64,000 nt of DNA from positions 62,001 to 126,000 of the forward strand of contig OZ252242.1 of assembly GCA_965249595.1 (NCBI GenBank), given 5' to 3'. The notes beneath the pieces are model-generated. The model saw only the letters and a program-made list of their open reading frames with translations. It made no database searches and had not been told where the DNA came from. Of this stretch, positions 1 through 9,293 are shown piece by piece (the stretch's first letter is position 1; every line of letters starts with the position of its first letter). The DNA comes from VXNJ01 sp965249595. GTDB lineage: Bacteria > Chloroflexota > UBA11872 > VXNJ01. A program made the translations under genes and the position numbers.

Positions 1-101
1 GGGGCGTCGACGTATCCAGCGGCGTGGAAACCGCCGGGAAGAAGGACTCAGCCCGGATTGCCGAATTCGTCACTGCAGCAACCCAACCATCAGCTGGTTA
101 A
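1..101 (+). CDS. trpF: Phosphoribosylanthranilate isomerase, C-terminal fragment
   Basis: Only the last 32 codons are inside the window, read from base 3 to the TAA at 99-101. The tail contains GVDVSSGVETAGKKD, the phosphate-binding DVSSGVE..G.KD signature at the end of TrpF, which isomerises phosphoribosylanthranilate to CdRP in tryptophan synthesis. The stop codon directly abuts the trpB ATG at 102, so the two are surely cotranscribed and probably translationally coupled. The order trpF-trpB-trpA is a common operon arrangement and supports the call. The N-terminal part and the promoter lie upstream of the window. Confidence 0.85.
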   Translation, partial: GVDVSSGVETAGKKDSARIAEFVTAATQPSAG

Positions 102-1313
102 ATGACTACCGCACAATTCCGATCGCTCCCTGATTCGAGTGGACATTTTGGATCCTGGGGCGGCGTCTTCCTGCCCGAGACGCTCATGCCGGCGGTAGAG
201 GAGCTGGACGCGGCCTATCGCCAGGTGCGCGCCGATCCAACATTTGCCGTGGAACTGGCCGGCTATCTCGAGACTTTTGTCGGCCGGCCCACGCCGTTGC
301 AGGAGGCCAAGCGGCTGACCGCGCTGGCTGGTGGGGCGCGGATTTTCCTAAAGCGGGAGGATTTGGCCCACACCGGAGCCCACAAGATCAACGCCGCCAT
401 GGGGCAGGGATTGTTGGCCAAGCGGATGGGTAAAAGACGTGTAATCGCCGAGACCGGCGCCGGCCAGCACGGCGTCGCCGCAGCCACGGTTTGCGCCATG
501 CTGGATCAGGAGTGCGTCGTCTACATGGGGTCGACCGATATCGCCCGGCAACACCTCAATGTGGTTCGTATGGAGGTTTTGGGAGCCAAGGTCGTCCCGA
601 TCGAATCGGGTTCCAAGACTCTCAAAGACGCCATAAACGAGGCGATCCGTGATTGGGTCACCAACGTCCGCGATACCTACTACCTGCTTGGGACGGTGAC
701 CGGACCACACCCCTACCCGGTCATGGTCCGCGATTTCCAATCGGTCATTGGCGCCGAAGTTGGAACCCAATTTGCGGAAAGTGTGGGCGGACGGCCCGAC
801 GCCCTTGTCGCCTGCGTCGGCGGCGGGTCAAATGCCATCGGGCTTTTTTACGAATTCCTAGACGACCCAGACGTGGCCATCTACGGTGTAGAAGCGGCCG
901 GCGAGGGCGTCGCCTCCGGTCACCACGCGGCGACCGTTACCGCCGGGCGCAGCGGGATCCTGCACGGCACGCGCAGCCTGCTGCTGCAAGATGACGACGG
1001 CCAGGTTGCCGAGGCGCACAGCATCTCGGCCGGCCTTGACTATCCCGGCGTGGGTCCCGAGCACGCCAATCTGGCCGAGCACGGGCGGGCCAAATACGTT
1101 TCAATTGACGATCGCCAGGCGCTTTTGGCGGTGGAGCAATTGGCCCGCAGCGAGGGAATTATTCCGGCCCTCGAGTCGGCCCATGCAATCGCCTATGCGC
1201 TCTCCCTGGCCGCATCGCTAAGCCCCGATCAATCCATCGTTGTCAATCTTTCCGGCCGGGGCGATAAGGACATGGAGACAATCGCCGCCAGCGCGATAGC
1301 GGCCGGGTCATGA
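102..1313 (+). CDS. trpB: Tryptophan synthase beta chain
   Basis: Condenses indole with L-serine to give tryptophan, using PLP. At 403 residues it has the usual TrpB1 length. The PLP lysine is K95 in the HTGAHKINAAMGQG motif, the catalytic glutamate is E117 in ETGAGQHG, and the PLP phosphate loop GGGSN is at about 240-244. The ATG at 102 follows the trpF stop without a gap. The stop overlaps the trpA start as ATGA, giving translational coupling of the two subunits of the alpha2beta2 complex. No attenuator or leader is visible here because the operon begins upstream. Family assignment is secure. Confidence 0.97.
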   Translation: MTTAQFRSLPDSSGHFGSWGGVFLPETLMPAVEELDAAYRQVRADPTFAVELAGYLETFVGRPTPLQEAKRLTALAGGARIFLKREDLAHTGAHKINAAMGQGLLAKRMGKRRVIAETGAGQHGVAAATVCAMLDQECVVYMGSTDIARQHLNVVRMEVLGAKVVPIESGSKTLKDAINEAIRDWVTNVRDTYYLLGTVTGPHPYPVMVRDFQSVIGAEVGTQFAESVGGRPDALVACVGGGSNAIGLFYEFLDDPDVAIYGVEAAGEGVASGHHAATVTAGRSGILHGTRSLLLQDDDGQVAEAHSISAGLDYPGVGPEHANLAEHGRAKYVSIDDRQALLAVEQLARSEGIIPALESAHAIAYALSLAASLSPDQSIVVNLSGRGDKDMETIAASAIAAGS

Positions 1314-2110
1314 AGCGCCTAGACAAGATCTATCGGCAGGCTGGGGCCGACCGGCGGCTGGTTCTCAATATCTTCATGACCATCGGGTATCCAACCCTTG
1401 ACGAATCCCTGACCCTGGCCCGCACGGCGCTGGCGGCCGGGGCTGACGTCTTGGAGTTGGGGGTTCCCTTTTCCGATCCAGTAGCCGAGGGCCCCACGAT
1501 CCAGCAGTCGTCACAGATCGCCCTGAACAACGGGGTGAGGATGGACGATTGTTTAAAGTTCGCCCGCACCTTGCGGGACGAATCCGACGCCGGCCTGCTG
1601 CTGATGGGGTACGCCAATCCGTTCTTTAGCTATGGGCCACAACGCCTTGCCGCGGCCGCCCGGACCGCTGGCCTCGATGGGTTCATCGTGGCCGACCTGC
1701 CAGACGAAGAGGCTGACCCCCTGGCCGTTCCGGTCAAGGACAACGGCCTTCTCTTTGTACAATTTCTGTCGCCCACTACCGGGCCGCGGCGATCTGCCCG
1801 CCTGGTGTCGCGTGGGTCTGGATTCATCTACTGCGTGGCGTTAACCGGTGTAACCGGTGCCCGTGAGGCTCAAGACTCTGGTTTGGATGGTTTTTTGCGC
1901 AAAGCCCGTAGATTGACAACACGGCCGTTGGCGGTTGGTTTTGGGATCTCAACTCCCAAGCACATCCGAGATTTACACGGCCTGGCCGACGGCGTGATAG
2001 TGGGTTCGGCGTTCATTGAAATATGCCAAGGCCCCGATGAGGCCAAGCGACTGCGGCGCGCCGGCCAATTCGTATCGCGACTGGCCGCCGCCTGCAAGGA
2101 TGAGAAATAA
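1310..2110 (+). CDS. trpA: Tryptophan synthase alpha chain
   Basis: Cleaves indole-3-glycerol phosphate to indole and glyceraldehyde-3-phosphate and channels indole to TrpB. The 266-residue TIM barrel has catalytic E49 in LELGVPFSDP, and the phosphate-binding segments GVTGAR and VGFGIS...ADGVIVGSAF near the C-terminus. One oddity: the second catalytic residue, Asp60 of the Salmonella enzyme (ADGP), reads AEGP here, so position 60 is glutamate. Numbering coincides with the Salmonella protein in this stretch. The start codon overlaps the trpB stop by four bases. The enzyme is probably functional given the intact context, but the D60E change deserves a check. Confidence 0.96.
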   Translation: MKRLDKIYRQAGADRRLVLNIFMTIGYPTLDESLTLARTALAAGADVLELGVPFSDPVAEGPTIQQSSQIALNNGVRMDDCLKFARTLRDESDAGLLLMGYANPFFSYGPQRLAAAARTAGLDGFIVADLPDEEADPLAVPVKDNGLLFVQFLSPTTGPRRSARLVSRGSGFIYCVALTGVTGAREAQDSGLDGFLRKARRLTTRPLAVGFGISTPKHIRDLHGLADGVIVGSAFIEICQGPDEAKRLRRAGQFVSRLAAACKDEK

Positions 2111-2115
2111 GCCTC

Positions 2116-3054
2116 ATGGCGACCGAGTTAATCACCGTTATCCTCTTGGTCGCCGGCGCCGTAAGTTTTTGGGCATTTCTCTGTGTGCGGACCGCCTGGC
2201 TGTTAACGCATCCCAACCCGCACCATGTGCCCAGCGATCTCCAACCGGATTTTGACCATTCCAATTTGGGGCTTGAACATGCGGCCATAAAAAGCCGCAG
2301 CGGCATGGAGCTAAAGAGCTGGCTGGCCCGTCCGACCAGTTACCATGCGACGGTCATTCTCTGTCATGGCGTTTGGACCAATCACAAGGAAATGATCAGC
2401 CGCTGCCAGGAATTGCTCAAGCTCGGGTACGGTGTGCTGCTTTTTGATTTTTCGGGCCACGGCGAGAGCGAAGGCAACACCACCACCATCGGCTTCCGCG
2501 AGGTTCTAGATCTCCTCGGAATCATCGACTACGCGACCGCGATGCGGCCCGAACTGGGCCGATTGGCGGTATGGGGCAATTCAATGGGTGGATCGGTGGC
2601 GATCATGGCCGCGGCCCTTGATGAGCGGGTCGAAGCGGTAATCGCCGACAGTCCGTTCGCATCATTGCGTGAAAACATATCCGGGGCCTTCAAGCGCATA
2701 ACCAGGTTGCCGCCGTTCCTGTTTATCGGGACGGTGGTATGGCTGGGCCAGCGCCTGGTGGGCTCACGCATCGATCAGATTCGACCCATTGACCTGATTG
2801 CCACGATGAAACCGCGTCCACTGTTGGTCATTCAGAGCGGGCGCGACTCAATCGTCCATCCGGATAGCACGCGGGCGCTATTTGAAGCGGCGACGAAAAA
2901 CGACAACAAGCATCTCTGGCTGATCGCCGAAGCGGGCCATGTACAGGGCTTCCATGTGGCCCGCGAGGAATACATGCAGCGGATAAGTGAATTCCTGCAA
3001 AAGTCACTGGTTGAGCCGACAGAAGGTGCGCTCCGGGCGCGCCAGCGCGCCTAA
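2116..3054 (+). CDS. Alpha/beta hydrolase, membrane-anchored
   Basis: A 312-residue serine hydrolase of the alpha/beta fold. The N-terminus has one hydrophobic segment (about residues 5-30) that probably anchors it to the membrane. The oxyanion region is LCHGVWTNH (about 82-90), the nucleophile elbow is GNSMGG with S156, the acid is probably the Asp in QSGRDSIVH (about 243) and the base is the His in AEAGHVQGF (about 278). It resembles the YqkD/BEM46-like group, whose substrates are mostly unknown (esterase or thioesterase). It starts five bases after trpA, so it is probably expressed with the trp genes, although no tryptophan role is evident. Confidence 0.85.
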   Translation: MATELITVILLVAGAVSFWAFLCVRTAWLLTHPNPHHVPSDLQPDFDHSNLGLEHAAIKSRSGMELKSWLARPTSYHATVILCHGVWTNHKEMISRCQELLKLGYGVLLFDFSGHGESEGNTTTIGFREVLDLLGIIDYATAMRPELGRLAVWGNSMGGSVAIMAAALDERVEAVIADSPFASLRENISGAFKRITRLPPFLFIGTVVWLGQRLVGSRIDQIRPIDLIATMKPRPLLVIQSGRDSIVHPDSTRALFEAATKNDNKHLWLIAEAGHVQGFHVAREEYMQRISEFLQKSLVEPTEGALRARQRA

Positions 3055-3073
3055 TCGGCACAGGACTTGAGGG

Positions 3074-4768
3074 TTATTCGGCGGCTGGGCCTGACCTGCG
3101 CCGTCGCTGCGCCGCATCGGCCAGTTCCGGCCACGGCAAGCAATTGATTACTTGGGACTTGGACAGCCCTGCCCGACGGGCGCTGATGACCCCAAAACGG
3201 GTGACCTCCAATTGCGATGGGGCATGGGCATCGCTGTTAATCGAGAGCATCGCCCCGGCCGCAGCGGCGCGGCGGGCAAGGTCAGACGAGAGATCCATGC
3301 GTTTAGGCTGAGAATTTATCTCCAATGCCACCCCGGCCGCGGCCGCGGCCGCGAACACGGTGTCAAAGTCGTATTCAAATCCGGGACGACCGAGCAATAT
3401 GCGCCCGGTCGGGTGACCTAGCACGCCAAGATAGGGATTGGCGATTGCTGAAAGTAGCCGCGCGGTCATCGCATCACGATCCTGGTCCATTGCAACATGA
3501 ACCGAGGCATTGACCCAATCAAGCTCGCTTAAGGCGGCATCTTCAAAGTCGAGCGAGCCGTCGACCAGGATTTCGCTTTCCGTCCCCTGCCGAAGATTCA
3601 ACTGGTCCCCCAGCGCCCTGAAAGCGTCGATTTCCTCTCGCTGGCTGGCCAGCTCTTCGGCGGTGAGGCCGCCAGCTACGGCCAGTGATTGCGAATGGTC
3701 GGTAATGGCAAGGGTGGCCAATCCTGCGGCGCCCGCCGCGGCGGCCATTTCAGCCACCGAGCCCTGGCCATCGGACCAGTCGCTGTGAGCGTGCAGGTCG
3801 CAGGTTAGATCGTCCGGCTCAATCAATTCCGGCAGCCGGCCAGTTTGGGCCGACTCAATCTCCCCGCCGTCCTCACGCAATTCGGGCGGTACATATTGCA
3901 TTCCCAATGCCCTGTAGAGGTCGGCTTCGGTCGCGAATTTATCACCCGCGGGCGAAATGTCCAAACCGACGCGGGTGGCGATAGCCCCCAACCGGTCGAG
4001 GTGGCGCTGCGAACCGGTGGCGGCGAGCAGCACTGACCCCAGCGACACCGGCGTTGCCGGATGGACGATGAGTCGAACGTTCTGACCGCGACGACCGATG
4101 GGCAGGGCGATGCGGCGCTCACCCGCGAGAGCCCGGAATTGATCAGTTAGCAGTGGTGCAACGGCCACCAGTTCGACCGCCGCTACCGCCTCCACCCCGC
4201 GCCGCGCATCGCCGGCAATGCGCCAATCCGACACGCCAGCGGTGCCCACCAGTTGTGGACCGATCGATTCGGCGACCGAGAAAGCAACGGCCAGGGGGAT
4301 GAGCCCACTGGCGGCGGCGATACGACCAATTTCGGCAATGATCTGCGCCACCTTGCGCTGGCCAATTCCCGGCATAGTCGCCAATTGACCGTCGAGAGCC
4401 GCGGTGCGCAGGCCATCGATGTCGCCGATCCCTAGTTCGCGGCCGATTCGCCCAACAGTTCGAGCGCCCAACCCACGGATGTCGAGCAATTGCCAGAGGC
4501 CTTCGGGGATCGCCTTTTCGAGCTCGTCAAGGCGCCGGCTGGTGGCGGTGGTGGTAAATTGCAAAATCGTGACCGCCAGTGACTCGCCAATGCCGGGCAC
4601 CTCGGTCAGTTTTCCGGCCCGGGCAATTGCGGCAATATCGCGACGCGACCGCTCCACCCGCCGCGCCGCCGCGCGGTAGGTGCGCGACCGGGTGGAATCG
4701 CCCGAGGAAAGATCGACAGCATCGGCGATCAACGAGAGATGATCGGCGATTTGGCGGTTTGACGGCAC
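3074..4768 (-). CDS. PolX-like protein: inactive-looking polymerase domain plus PHP nuclease domain
   Basis: This 564-residue protein has the layout of bacterial DNA polymerase X. It has helix-hairpin-helix motifs at about 54-65 (VPGIGESLA), 94-106 (IRGLGARTVG) and 129-140 (MPGIGQRKV), a polymerase palm/nucleotidyltransferase region at about 155-300, and a C-terminal PHP domain from about 322. The PHP metal site looks complete: DLHAHSDWSDG (H326, H328), ITDHS, GTESEILVDG, ASVHV, LGHPTGR and NSDAHA. PHP domains of this family act as 3'-5' exonuclease or AP endonuclease. The polymerase aspartates are not conserved: the usual TVGDID reads AVAAVE (D to A at 197, D to E at 199), and the third Asp (VDLRV) reads VRLIV (R at 232). 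It is therefore probably a nuclease or DNA-repair protein without polymerase activity. Convergent with the hydrolase upstream. Confidence 0.85.
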   Translation of the reverse strand: MPSNRQIADHLSLIADAVDLSSGDSTRSRTYRAAARRVERSRRDIAAIARAGKLTEVPGIGESLAVTILQFTTTATSRRLDELEKAIPEGLWQLLDIRGLGARTVGRIGRELGIGDIDGLRTAALDGQLATMPGIGQRKVAQIIAEIGRIAAASGLIPLAVAFSVAESIGPQLVGTAGVSDWRIAGDARRGVEAVAAVELVAVAPLLTDQFRALAGERRIALPIGRRGQNVRLIVHPATPVSLGSVLLAATGSQRHLDRLGAIATRVGLDISPAGDKFATEADLYRALGMQYVPPELREDGGEIESAQTGRLPELIEPDDLTCDLHAHSDWSDGQGSVAEMAAAAGAAGLATLAITDHSQSLAVAGGLTAEELASQREEIDAFRALGDQLNLRQGTESEILVDGSLDFEDAALSELDWVNASVHVAMDQDRDAMTARLLSAIANPYLGVLGHPTGRILLGRPGFEYDFDTVFAAAAAAGVALEINSQPKRMDLSSDLARRAAAAGAMLSINSDAHAPSQLEVTRFGVISARRAGLSKSQVINCLPWPELADAAQRRRRSGPAAE

Positions 4769-4782
4769 GTGGCTAATCGGGG

Positions 4783-6117
4783 CTATGGTGTGCCACGGCC
4801 CACGCCACGGTAGCGCAATCCCAATTGGGTCAGCTGCTGCCCATCTAGTGCGTTGCGCCCGTCGATGACCACGTCGCCATGCATTTCATCGGCGACCTTT
4901 GACCAATCCAATTGGGAAAATTCCGGCCATTCCGTGCAAAGTACCGCCGCATCAGCGCCCGCCAGCGCACTCCAAGGCGAATCGGTGACGCAGGCGCGTG
5001 GCTCGGCAACCTTGACTCGTTCGCCGGCCATCGGATCGTAGGCAAAGACCTTGGCCCCGTCGGCCAACAGGAGACGGGCGATGTCAAGCGCCGGGGAATC
5101 GCGGATATCGTCGGTATTGGGCTTGAAGGCCAGGCCCAATAGCGCGATCCGCTTTCCCCGTAAATCGCCCAGCAAATCGCGCAATCGCCGCAGCACACCC
5201 AACCGAGCGTCACGATTGATTTCGACGATCGCTCTGAGCAACTGGGGGTGAGATCCAGCGGCGGCGGCCATGTGTTCCAGAGCCAGGACATCCTTACCGA
5301 AACAGCTGCCGCCCCAACCGATACCGGCCTGCAGGTATTTCGGGCCAATTCGGGAATCGAGGCCCATGCCTTCAGCGACTTCGCCAACGTTGGCGCCGAC
5401 ACGCTCGCAGATAGCAGCGATTTCGTTGATAAAAGAGATTCGGGCGGCCAGATAAGCGTTGGAGGCGTATTTGATCATCTCCGCCGTACGCAAGTCGGTC
5501 CGCACCACGGGACATGAAAAATCGGCGTACAAATCGGCAACAAGATCGGCGGCCGCGGGATCACCGGTGCCCAACACGATGCGGTCGGGACCTAGGAAGT
5601 CATCCACTGCCGAGCCCTCACGCAGAAACTCGGGGTTCGCCACCACCCGCACCGGGACATTGGCCACCTGACTGGCCACTTCCTCGACCAGGTCGCCGGT
5701 GCCGACCGGTACGGTGCTCTTGTCAACGATTACGGCGCCGCGCCGCAAATACCGGCCGATTCCGCGGGCAGCCGCTTCGATTGACGACAGGTCGGCCCGA
5801 CCGGAGTGCCCGATCGGCGTATCGACAGCTATGAAAACAAAATCGGCCGGCCGCACGGCGTCGGCGTAATTGGTCGTGAACGAAAGCCGACCGGCAGCCG
5901 CATTGGCTTTTACCAGCCGTTCCAAGCCGGGCTCAAAAATTGGGATTTGGCCCTTCGCCAGACCGCTGATCTTGCTGTCGTCAATGTCTAGGCAGATGAC
6001 CTGGTTGCCCAATTCGGCCAAACAGGCGGCGCTTACCAAGCCGACGTAACCGGCACCCACGATCGCGACCTGGGCAGGCGTTCGCTCAGGGCGCAAAGTC
6101 GGACCGGATTTGGTCAA
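4783..6117 (-). CDS. UDP-glucose/GDP-mannose dehydrogenase family protein
   Basis: Oxidises the C6 hydroxyl of a UDP-hexose to a carboxylate in two NAD-dependent steps, giving UDP-uronic acid for cell-surface polysaccharides. The 444 residues begin with a Rossmann motif VAIVGAGYVGLVSA (about 17-30). The catalytic cysteine is C272 in GWGGSCFGKD, and the KSTVPVGTG and NPEFLREG motifs are present. Length and motifs best match UDP-glucose 6-dehydrogenase (Ugd/TuaD), but UDP-ManNAc dehydrogenase cannot be excluded. Its start at 6117 lies inside the 3' end of plsX (32-base overlap); no alternative ATG precedes the Rossmann fold. It is cotranscribed with plsX, although the functions are not obviously linked. 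Confidence 0.9.
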   Translation of the reverse strand: MTKSGPTLRPERTPAQVAIVGAGYVGLVSAACLAELGNQVICLDIDDSKISGLAKGQIPIFEPGLERLVKANAAAGRLSFTTNYADAVRPADFVFIAVDTPIGHSGRADLSSIEAAARGIGRYLRRGAVIVDKSTVPVGTGDLVEEVASQVANVPVRVVANPEFLREGSAVDDFLGPDRIVLGTGDPAAADLVADLYADFSCPVVRTDLRTAEMIKYASNAYLAARISFINEIAAICERVGANVGEVAEGMGLDSRIGPKYLQAGIGWGGSCFGKDVLALEHMAAAAGSHPQLLRAIVEINRDARLGVLRRLRDLLGDLRGKRIALLGLAFKPNTDDIRDSPALDIARLLLADGAKVFAYDPMAGERVKVAEPRACVTDSPWSALAGADAAVLCTEWPEFSQLDWSKVADEMHGDVVIDGRNALDGQQLTQLGLRYRGVGRGTP

Positions 6118-7087
6118 TTAGGCCCAGGCCGGACAACCGGTGAGCTTGGCGAATCGCGCTGTGGACGGCTCGCTTCCGTGAACGCCCATGCCCGATTAGG
6201 ACCAAGCCGTTAACCCCGAGCAGGGGAGCAGCGCCAATCTCGCGATAGTCGAGCTGGCCGCGCAAATTACGCAACGCCGGCAAAAGTAATCCGGTTCCGA
6301 TGCGGTAACGGAAAGAGCTTTGGGCCGCCCGCCGGAATTCATCAAAAATCGCTCCGGCAAGGGCCTCCATAGTCTTGACCGCAATGTTCATGGTGAATCC
6401 ATCGGCGATAACTACGTCGGCCTGCGCGCGCATCATCATCTGCGGTTCGACGTTGCCAACGAAATTGAGATCGGTCTGGGCGATTAGGGCTGCGGCGTCC
6501 CTGACCAGCTGTGGGCCCTTGCCTTCCTCGTGGCCCATATTGAGCAACCCCACGGTGGGCCGGGCAATTCCCGTTTCGGACCGACTGTAGACGACGGCCA
6601 TTTGCGCAAACTGCGCCAAGTGAATGGCGTCGCATTCGGCATTGGCACCAATATCGGCCCATACCGTTGATCCACCCGGGAGGGGAACTAACGAAGCTAC
6701 GACCGGACGCCGGACGCCTCGCACGCGCCGCAATCCGAGTACCGCGCCGGCCATGGTTGCACCGCTATTGCCCATTGAAAGAACGGCGCCGCCGCGCTCT
6801 TCGCGCAGCGCATCGATCGATCGAACCAATGAGGAATCGGGCTTCGACCGCACAGCCTCAGTGGGGTGGTCACCCATGCCGATCACTTCACCGGCATCGG
6901 CAATCTCGATTCGGGAACGCTCAGATCCAACGTCCTCTAGCAGAGGCGCTAGACGAGAACGATCACCCACCAGCAGAACCGGAATTTGGTCGTCACGGGC
7001 GGCCGCCACGGCACCGGCCACTAGCGGGCCCGGGGCATGGTCGCCACCCATGGCATCGAGGATTACTCGACCAGGTTCTTCAGGCAT
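6086..7087 (-). CDS. plsX: Phosphate acyltransferase PlsX
   Basis: Makes acyl-phosphate from acyl-ACP, the first step of the PlsX/PlsY route to phosphatidic acid. The 333-residue protein opens with VILDAMGGDHAPGP, the PlsX signature, and carries MGNSGATMAGA, VWADIGANAECD and GLLNMGHEEGKG in the expected order. It is a soluble, membrane-associated enzyme. Its product would feed PlsY (gene at 43917-44582) and then a PlsC-type enzyme (fused to cmk at 41206-42564). In many bacteria plsX sits with fabH/fabD/acpP; here it lies between gyrB and a UDP-sugar dehydrogenase. The 3' end overlaps the next gene by 32 bases. Confidence 0.95.
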   Translation of the reverse strand: MPEEPGRVILDAMGGDHAPGPLVAGAVAAARDDQIPVLLVGDRSRLAPLLEDVGSERSRIEIADAGEVIGMGDHPTEAVRSKPDSSLVRSIDALREERGGAVLSMGNSGATMAGAVLGLRRVRGVRRPVVASLVPLPGGSTVWADIGANAECDAIHLAQFAQMAVVYSRSETGIARPTVGLLNMGHEEGKGPQLVRDAAALIAQTDLNFVGNVEPQMMMRAQADVVIADGFTMNIAVKTMEALAGAIFDEFRRAAQSSFRYRIGTGLLLPALRNLRGQLDYREIGAAPLLGVNGLVLIGHGRSRKRAVHSAIRQAHRLSGLGLIDQIRSDFAP

Positions 7088-7112
7088 GGCCGCACTTGGC
7101 GTCCGGCGACGC

Positions 7113-9044
7113 CTATACGTCCAGGTTCTTGACCTCGCGCGCGTGCTCGAGGATGAACTCTTGTCGCGGACCGACTTCTGGCCCCATCAGGCGCGAAACC
7201 AATTCCTCGGCCAGTTGCAAGTCCTGTGTTCGGACTTTAAGCAGGGTCCGGTTGGCGGGATCGATGGTGGTGAACCACAGCTGGTCGGCATTCATTTCGC
7301 CTAGACCCTTGTAGCGCTGGATAGTCACCTTGCCACCGAATTCTTCAACGACGGCGTCGCGTTCAACTTCCGAATAAACGTAACGGTGCCGGCGGCCGCG
7401 GGCGATGCGATAAAGCGGGGGTAGGGCGATGTAGAGATGCCCATCGGCGATCAGCTGGGGCATGTGCCTAAAGAAGAACGTGAGCAGCAGCGAGCGAATG
7501 TGGGCTCCGTCAACATCGGCATCGGTCATGATGATGATCCGGTGATACCGAAGCTTGTCCGGATCGTAGGACTCCCCCAATCCGGTTCCAATGGCCGATA
7601 TCAGATCGCATATGGCCTGGTTGTCGAGCATCCGATCGATACGGGCTTTTTCAACGTTTAAGATCTTGCCGCGGAGCGGCAGAACTGCCTGGAATCCACG
7701 GTCGCGACCCTGTTTGGCGTTGCCGCCGGCGGAATCACCTTCGACGATGAAGAGCTCGGTGCGCGATGGGTCCTGATCCTGACAATCGGCCAATTTGCCA
7801 GATAACGCCAGCGAGTCGAACGCGCCCTTGCGGCGCACCATGTCGCGGGCACGCTGTGCGGCTACTCGAGCACGCGACGATTCGATGTTGCGGGCCACAA
7901 TGGCGCGCGCGTCGGCCGGCGTTTCATGCAGGTGGCGCCCCAAGGCGGCGTTGGCAATCGACTGGACGATGCCGGACACTTCGGGGTTGTTCAAGCGCAC
8001 CTTGGTCTGCGATTCAAACTGCGGATCGGGTAGATACACCGAGATCGCAGCCACCAGGCCCTCGCGCACGTCATCACCGGTCAAGTTGGGCTCATTGGCC
8101 TTCAACAGCCCCACTTCGCGGGCGACTCGATTGATCGTACCGGTCAATGCCGCCCGAAATCCCGACAAGTGGGTACCGCCGTCGGGAGTGTGGACAGTGT
8201 TGGCGAACGCATGTACAAATTCGCGCGGACGGCGAACATATTGCAAAGCAATTTCGACACGGACGTCGTTGACCGATTCGCTGATAAATATTGGCTGGGC
8301 GATTACCGGATCGCGGGCGCGTGCGGTCAATGCCACGTAGGACTGAATTCCGCCCTCAAAGTAGAAGGTGCGGTGTTGACCGTGGCGTTGATCGGTCAGG
8401 TTGATTTCCAGGCCAGGGACCAAATAGGCCAACTGGCGCAATCGACTCGAAAGCGTTTCAAAATCAAAGGAGATCGGTTCACCGTTCTCGCCGGCGAAGA
8501 TCTCGCTGTCGGGCTTGAATCGCACCGTGGTACCGGTGTCACGCGGATTCGCGGGTTTGCCCCGGCGGCGAACTTTCCCGTGCGGAATTCCGCGATGGTA
8601 ATCCTGCCGGTACAGCCGCTTATTTCGTGCCACGTGCACTTCGAGGTGCTCGGAAAGGGCGTTGACAACCGACACTCCGACACCGTGCAATCCGCCGGAA
8701 ACCTTGTAGGCGCCGTCGTCGAATTTGCCCCCGGCGTGCAGGTTGGTCATCACAACCTCCAGCGCCGACACACCCTCCGTATGTTTGTCGACCGGGATAC
8801 CACGCCCGTCATCCTCGACCGTGCAATACCCATCGTCGGTCAAAGTAACCGATACCCTGCGGCCATGTCCCGCCAGCACCTCATCAATGCTGTTGTCAAC
8901 TACTTCAAATACGCAATGATGTAGGCCTGCCAACGATGTATCGCCGATGTACATGGCCGGTCGCTGGCGGACCGGTTCAAGGCCCTTGAGGGCCCGAATT
9001 TGCTCGGCGTCGTAGGGAGATTGGCCGTTACTGGATTTCGGCAA
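7113..9044 (-). CDS. gyrB: DNA gyrase subunit B
   Basis: ATPase subunit of DNA gyrase. The GHKL ATPase domain has VVDNSIDEVLAG and DDGRGIPVD, followed by GGLHGVGVSVVNALS. The TOPRIM domain has FIVEGDSAGGNAKQGRDR and MTDADVDGAHIRSLLL, and the C-terminal region has QRYKGLGEMN. A ParE or TopoIV identity is less likely but not excluded, because gyrA/parC is not adjacent. The start is uncertain: the frame is open to a TTG at 9119, but homology normally begins at about PKSSNGQSPYDAEQI, so the TTG at 9044 is chosen (a weak purine stretch CAGG precedes it). GTG at 9056 is another option. The downstream plsX gene follows after 25 bases. Confidence 0.93.
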   Translation of the reverse strand: MPKSSNGQSPYDAEQIRALKGLEPVRQRPAMYIGDTSLAGLHHCVFEVVDNSIDEVLAGHGRRVSVTLTDDGYCTVEDDGRGIPVDKHTEGVSALEVVMTNLHAGGKFDDGAYKVSGGLHGVGVSVVNALSEHLEVHVARNKRLYRQDYHRGIPHGKVRRRGKPANPRDTGTTVRFKPDSEIFAGENGEPISFDFETLSSRLRQLAYLVPGLEINLTDQRHGQHRTFYFEGGIQSYVALTARARDPVIAQPIFISESVNDVRVEIALQYVRRPREFVHAFANTVHTPDGGTHLSGFRAALTGTINRVAREVGLLKANEPNLTGDDVREGLVAAISVYLPDPQFESQTKVRLNNPEVSGIVQSIANAALGRHLHETPADARAIVARNIESSRARVAAQRARDMVRRKGAFDSLALSGKLADCQDQDPSRTELFIVEGDSAGGNAKQGRDRGFQAVLPLRGKILNVEKARIDRMLDNQAICDLISAIGTGLGESYDPDKLRYHRIIIMTDADVDGAHIRSLLLTFFFRHMPQLIADGHLYIALPPLYRIARGRRHRYVYSEVERDAVVEEFGGKVTIQRYKGLGEMNADQLWFTTIDPANRTLLKVRTQDLQLAEELVSRLMGPEVGPRQEFILEHAREVKNLDV

Positions 9045-9293
9045 TATACCTGCCACGAGAACTGGTTGACTACACGGCCTGCGGTTGCCTGGCCGGAGAT
9101 GTCCGGCGGCCTGCGTCAACGATCTGGAATCTCAGTAGATTTAGAGCGTCTAGCATGCCATTCCACAGGTGCTCAATTCTATCATTTTGTCCATTGAATG
9201 TACGAATGCCGTTAGATGTTCCGACAACCCGATACCGCTCCCGGCTGGCCATAATCGACCAGTCGGAAACGGGCCAGATTCAAAGGGGGCCGA

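Noticed and set aside
348..770. Long antisense frames within conserved genes such as trpB
   Set aside because: They lie opposite strongly conserved coding sequence and have no protein-like motifs; they are GC-rich shadow frames.
3337..3356. GC-rich CGGCCG repeat resembling a simple repeat
   Set aside because: It encodes an alanine-rich run inside the PolX-like gene and has no flanking repeats.
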